Assembly: GCA_021442155.1 (NCBI GenBank)
Contig: CM038218.1
Coordinates: forward strand, 62,494,474 to 62,558,473
Length of the DNA: 64,000 nucleotides
Reading direction: 5' to 3'
DNA from: Cymbidium sinense
Taxonomy: Eukaryota; Streptophyta; Magnoliopsida; Asparagales; Orchidaceae
How positions within the stretch are numbered: position 1 is the stretch's first letter; each line of letters opens with the position of its first letter. The position numbers and the translations under genes were made by a program. Of this stretch, positions 59,626-64,000 are shown one piece after another. The notes below the pieces were generated by a model. The model worked only from the letters and a program-made list of their open reading frames with translations, was not told where the DNA came from and did not search any database.

Positions 59626-62146
59626 AACAAATTATGTTTGAAAATAATAATTAATAAAAAGAATAAAAATCTGATTCCATTTATCAAATCTTCTCTTCTT
59701 TTGAAGTGTTGTTTGCTTGTCATGCGAATCCGTCGTGTTTACAGTAGGTGTAAGAGTCCCCCAGTGGCATCCTATCCCTCTTTCAAAATATAAATATAAT
59801 CTCCCAACACTATTAGAATAGGTGTAAGAGAACCCGAGAGGCATTCTATTTTGATTAGCATAACTACGTTATGTGTGAGAGAACCCAAGCGACATCCTTT
59901 CTTAGTAGGGAATCCTTTTTTGTCATTCGTGGCATCATTTCATCAAAACCCCTAGTGTGTTTATGGTATGTGTAAGAGTCCCCTAGAGGCATCCTATTCT
60001 TTTAACACATGCACAACAACAAACACAAATCTTTTTTCTCGAGCTATTTGATGTGGGAGCAAGCCCCTATGGCACTCACTCATTAGCTGGTCTAGGTCGG
60101 GTCTACATGCTACCTCGCTAGTATGTCACCCTACTGGTCACTTGTTGGAGGATGTGAGTTCCTACGCTTTCTTCTTAACTTAACCATTATAAACCAACGA
60201 GTGCCTTGTTAGTATGGTAAACTTCACTGCCCAACTAGTAAGTTACCTCATGTTGACTTTGCTTAAGAAGATGTGAGTCCACGTGCTTTCTTCTTGAACT
60301 AGCCACCATACTCTAACTAGGTTGAGTATGTTCGAGGCTTAGGATAAGTCCCCCAAAGACTCCTTTTCTCTTGACTACATTTGTGTTGATATAAGTCCCC
60401 CAATGGCATTCACTCAGTAGTCGCCCTAGGTCGAATAACACTTGTCGAGCCGAAGGCAGACTATCCTAGCAATCAGTTCTGCTATAGGAGGATGTGAGTG
60501 CCCAAGCTTTCTTCCTAAGCTAATTATTGCAAATTGATGGGTACCTTAGGTTGGTTGATGTTATTTATGCGACATGACGATGGTTACTCTTAGCAAATAT
60601 GAGTCCCCATGCTTTCTCCTTGAGTTGGACACCAAATACCTGTTGGATATATGACTAGCCATGTTATCTTCTCCAGGGTGTTGGATTGAGCCCTTAGTGG
60701 CCCCATCCCCTGCAGGTACTATACTTGGATCAAGTCCTTTGTGACCCCATTTAGACACTCCTCGGGTTACTTCTAGATTGGAGAGTTCCCCTTTCCTAGT
60801 AGCCACCCCTGTGGTTGGAGAATTTGTTCAACAGATGCATTATCCCTTGGTTCAGTAAATCTGAGATAGCCTAGGCTGATATAAGCTCCTTCTCAGTTTG
60901 ATCCCCCATAAACTAATAAGGTCCATGATAAAACAAACTAAATAAATAAATAAATTAATTCACTTGTGGATTAGGTATTCAAGCCCCCAAAGGGTCCCTT
61001 TTCCCAAGCAGGTATCTTATCTTTAGGGAAGTTCAGCAGAACTCCTTATAGGAACTGCCTGACTACCTAAGTTGAGATAAATCCCTGGGTCGGTACTCAC
61101 TCCATAGTCGCCCTTAGGTCAAGTTCAACCTATTTTACCATAAACAGGTTACCTTAGTAATCATTATGCTTTGAAAGATGTAAGACTATAACACATTCTT
61201 TCTAGCATGATTGTTCAAAGAAAGCGACCCACAGCGGGGTTATTTGTTATGTGCCCCAGGATCTTTTCTAGTGGAAGATGTGTGTCCTTGAGCTTTCTTC
61301 CCTTCAATTGATCATTGCAAACTGAAAGGCACTCCTTTGGTCGGACAGCTCTCCCATTGGCCGGGAAGCTACTCCCTTTGGTCCAGTAATTTTGAGGTAG
61401 GTCTAGGCTTATATAAGCTTCTTCTCAATGTGATCCATCATAAATCAATGAAATCCATCATAATCAAAAAAAAATCTAAAAATGAAATTAATCTTTCTAT
61501 CTTTGAGCTGATCTAAGTCCCATTCACTCAATAGTCAGCCCTAAGTTGGGTTCAATATGTTATCTTGCCAATAGATTGCCCCAACAATTGGTCCCTACTT
61601 TGGAGGACATAAGTTTGATATGCTTTCTTCCTAGTACAGTTGCTGCATACCAAAAGGCATCCCTTTGGTTGGTCCTACTATATGCTTAGTAGACTATCCC
61701 TTTGAGTTGGTAAATCTGGGTTAGGTCTTAACCTCCATGGCTCTTACTCAGTGCAACCCATCACAAACCAACTTGTTTCATCTCAAAATTCAAACCTAAC
61801 AAATTGAAACAAATTCAACCCTCTTCCCAGAATCAAATCAAATCAATTTCTCCTCAGTGATATTCAGATCAAATCAAACCTCTCATCCCCTTATGGATGA
61901 TTTGAACCTGCCTTCCTAGTGGAAGGTTCACACTCTATCCCTTAGTGGATTCTTCCCTCTCTCTTATGTCTTGGACATAAGTAGAGCCACATTGCAGTAA
62001 GCTTTGGATTCTTTCTATGCCTTGGGTTAAGGATAGATTATTTCTATTAGAGTTTGTGATCTCTCAGTGTTGTTGATCGTTTGGGTCAACACCAATATGT
62101 GTGGTGTTCCTTCTCAGTCACACCACACCTATTGGGTGCCCTTTGT
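59626..62146 (+). other. outer element 3' UTR with diverged repeats
   Basis: Reverse complement of 31077-33640. Phrases like GTGTAAGAGTCCCCCAGTGG recur (about 59748, 59968) with variants (59825, 59873). GATGTGAGTCC...GCTTTCTTC phrases recur about every 100-250 bp. It contains the antisense frame at 60561-60806. Confidence 0.75.
60561..60806 (-). CDS. antisense ORF in retroelement 3' UTR (outer copy)
   Basis: An 82-codon frame MATRKGELSN, VSKWGHKGLDP, VPAGDGA, VSNSRRKHGDSY, matching 32626-32865 of the inner copy. It runs opposite to the element. No known domain. Confidence 0.35.
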   Translation of the reverse strand: MATRKGELSNLEVTRGVSKWGHKGLDPSIVPAGDGATKGSIQHPGEDNMASHISNRYLVSNSRRKHGDSYLLRVTIVMSHK

Positions 62147-64000
62147 TGACCTCATTTTTAGGATGAGCTCTCAACCCCTCCATATTAGGCATAGGATTCC
62201 TCTTAGACTTTAAGAGTTTCTTAGTCTTAAGACACATCTTGTGATTAGGTGGACACTCAACCTAGCCCTTGAAGACTTAGAAGAGTTAACCATAGGAATA
62301 GGTCATGCCATAAGGGTGTTAGGAAAACTTGCCTACCATTAGCTTGAACCATTCCTCACTTTCCTTCATTCAAGTCAAACTCCAAATCAATCTTATTTGA
62401 TTTTCTCCAAATCCAAATCAACTCCATATGATCAAAATCCATGATTGAAATCCATATTTGAAACCCATGAATGAAATTCCTAAGTACAAATTTTCCTAAG
62501 TCCTTAATCTTCTCTTAAGGACTTAGCCAAAATCATGATCAAAACCAAATCAAATCTTTGAGATTTTCTCATAATTCATTTATATTCTCATTTATATTTA
62601 CATATATAAATGAAATGTAAATTCAAACGAATCAAACTAAACTCAAAATTCCAAATCAGTTCACCAAAATTTTCTAAGTTCTTTAAGTTTCCCTTCATAG
62701 ACTTAGCCTAAATCATGATCATAACAATTCCAACTCATGGGATTTTCTCAAAACTCATTTATATTCACATATATAAATGAAATATAAATATAAATCAATC
62801 AAATCAAACCCTCAAATTAAATTTCAAATCTAAAATTTTCCTAAGTCCTTAATTTTCCATTAATGGACTTAGCCTAAATCATGATAAAATCAATTCAAAC
62901 TCATGGGATTTTCTCATAACTCATTTATATTCTCATTTATATTCACATATATAAATGCAATATAAATATAAATCAATCAAACCTAAATAAAAAAATTCAA
63001 GCTTCAAACTCCAAAATTTTCCTAAGTCCTTTAAATCCCTCTTAATGGACTTAGCTTAAATCATGATCAAAACCAAATCAAATCCTTGAAATTTTCTCAT
63101 GATCAATTTATATTCTCATTTATATTCACATATATAAATGAAGTATAAATTCAAACAATCAAAACCAATTTTAAAATTCAAACTCAAATCCACTCAAAAT
63201 CTAACCTAAGCCTTTCAAGTCAAAATCTTGAACTTAGCCAAATCAATTTCAAATAAAGCCAAACTCATGATTTTCTCTCATGATTCAATCAACCTTACAA
63301 TCATGAACCCATATATAAATCGAAACTTCAACCACTAAATCAAAATCCAATTCAAAAATCAAAGCTTAAATCATTTTATGTTCACCCTTTGAATATGAAA
63401 TTGTCAAATAAATCAAAAACCATTTGACTTCAAACCACTTGTAAATGAATTTATATTTCAATCATAAGTCCCATAAGTTCAATCAAACAAAATCAAGCTT
63501 TGACTAAGCCATTTGACCAACTTAGTCTTATTTGACCCAAAGTGACCTAAAGTATCCTTATGAGCCAAATTCTAATCCTAACCAAATTGGATTAACCAAA
63601 CTCACCCATGCCTCTCATCATGATCAACAATCATCATGGGATGATCAATTAATCAAATTGGGTTAAACCAAGTCAAACTTAAGGGTTGACCAAGTCAACA
63701 CTTAGCCCAAAATGAAACCTAATATGGCCAAATTCCACCATAAGCCAAATTGATTGAAACCAATGATCTAAGTTCATTCATGAATGATGTTTGAACTTGA
63801 CCAAGTCAACTTTGAGCCTAACCTAGCCCAATTGGTCAACTTGACCCAAGTTGATTTTGACCTAAATGGGTAAACATGAGCCAAACTTTATCAAATGAAT
63901 TCCAAATCTCATGAAACTTGTCCAAACCTAGTTTCTCCACATACCCAACATGTCCAAATTGAAAAATCTACAAAATGAACATTCTTCCCCTAGGACATAG
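62147..64000 (+). mobile_element. outer element 3' LTR, cut by window end
   Basis: Starts TGACCTCATTTTTAGGATGAG, the reverse complement of the inner LTR end, and runs on as the reverse complement of about 29060-31076. It includes four units of about 170 bp (62577-63150) and TTGACC/GGTCAA motifs (63480-63880). It continues beyond the window. Confidence 0.8.

Overview
This window is plant nuclear DNA, almost certainly from a flowering plant. It is AT-rich and made mostly of transposable elements: L1-type LINEs, a PIF/Harbinger-type element and a giant Ty3/gypsy element with two RNase H domains. A small intron-containing gene sits among them. I saw no rRNA or tRNA gene, no CRISPR array and nothing bacterial. 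The species cannot be fixed from the sequence alone.

Region 1 (1-18298). After about 1.4 kb of gene-poor DNA there is a direct tandem duplication, copy A at 1411-7903 and copy B at 7904-16806. Each copy carries a minus-strand gene for a small Trp-rich, single-span membrane protein (exons 4043-4151 and 3781-3922; 10641-10749 and 10379-10520). After the duplication each copy was hit separately. Copy A gained a 1053-bp PIF/Harbinger-like element (4204-5256) 53 bp upstream of the start codon, and a 5'-truncated LINE (5702-7576). Copy B gained a 200-bp foldback element (11475-11674), a 4.0-kb LINE (11985-15998) with a perfect 16-bp target duplication, and a local triplication. The other copy supplies the empty site for most of these, so the boundaries are well supported.

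Region 2 (18299-64000). Two copies of one very large Ty3/gypsy retrotransposon of the Tat group are nested head-to-head. The outer copy runs on the plus strand: truncated 5' LTR 18299-20739, leader 20740-23555, then leader, gag and pol 51915-59625, 3' UTR 59626-62146, and 3' LTR from 62147 past the window edge. The inner copy runs on the minus strand and is inserted in the outer leader. It spans about 23556-51914 (28.4 kb): 5' LTR 44324-51914, PBS 44303-44317, hairpin leader about 42.1-44.3 kb, gag-pol about 33.6-42.0 kb, 3' UTR 31077-33640, and 3' LTR 23556-31076. Both copies have stops and frameshifts and look dead. The outer copy has also lost its integrase catalytic core.

The strongest candidate for something undescribed is the leader between the primer-binding site and gag. 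It holds about 20 hairpins of 75-80 bp spacing with a near-constant loop of about 10 nt. The stem arms change sequence from unit to unit while staying complementary, and at two positions they change in a compensatory way between the two element copies. Other notable signals are a W-box-like cluster upstream of a TATA-like site in the LTR, an antisense ORF kept open in both copies between pol and the 3' LTR, and no recognisable polypurine tract at the inferred LTR start.
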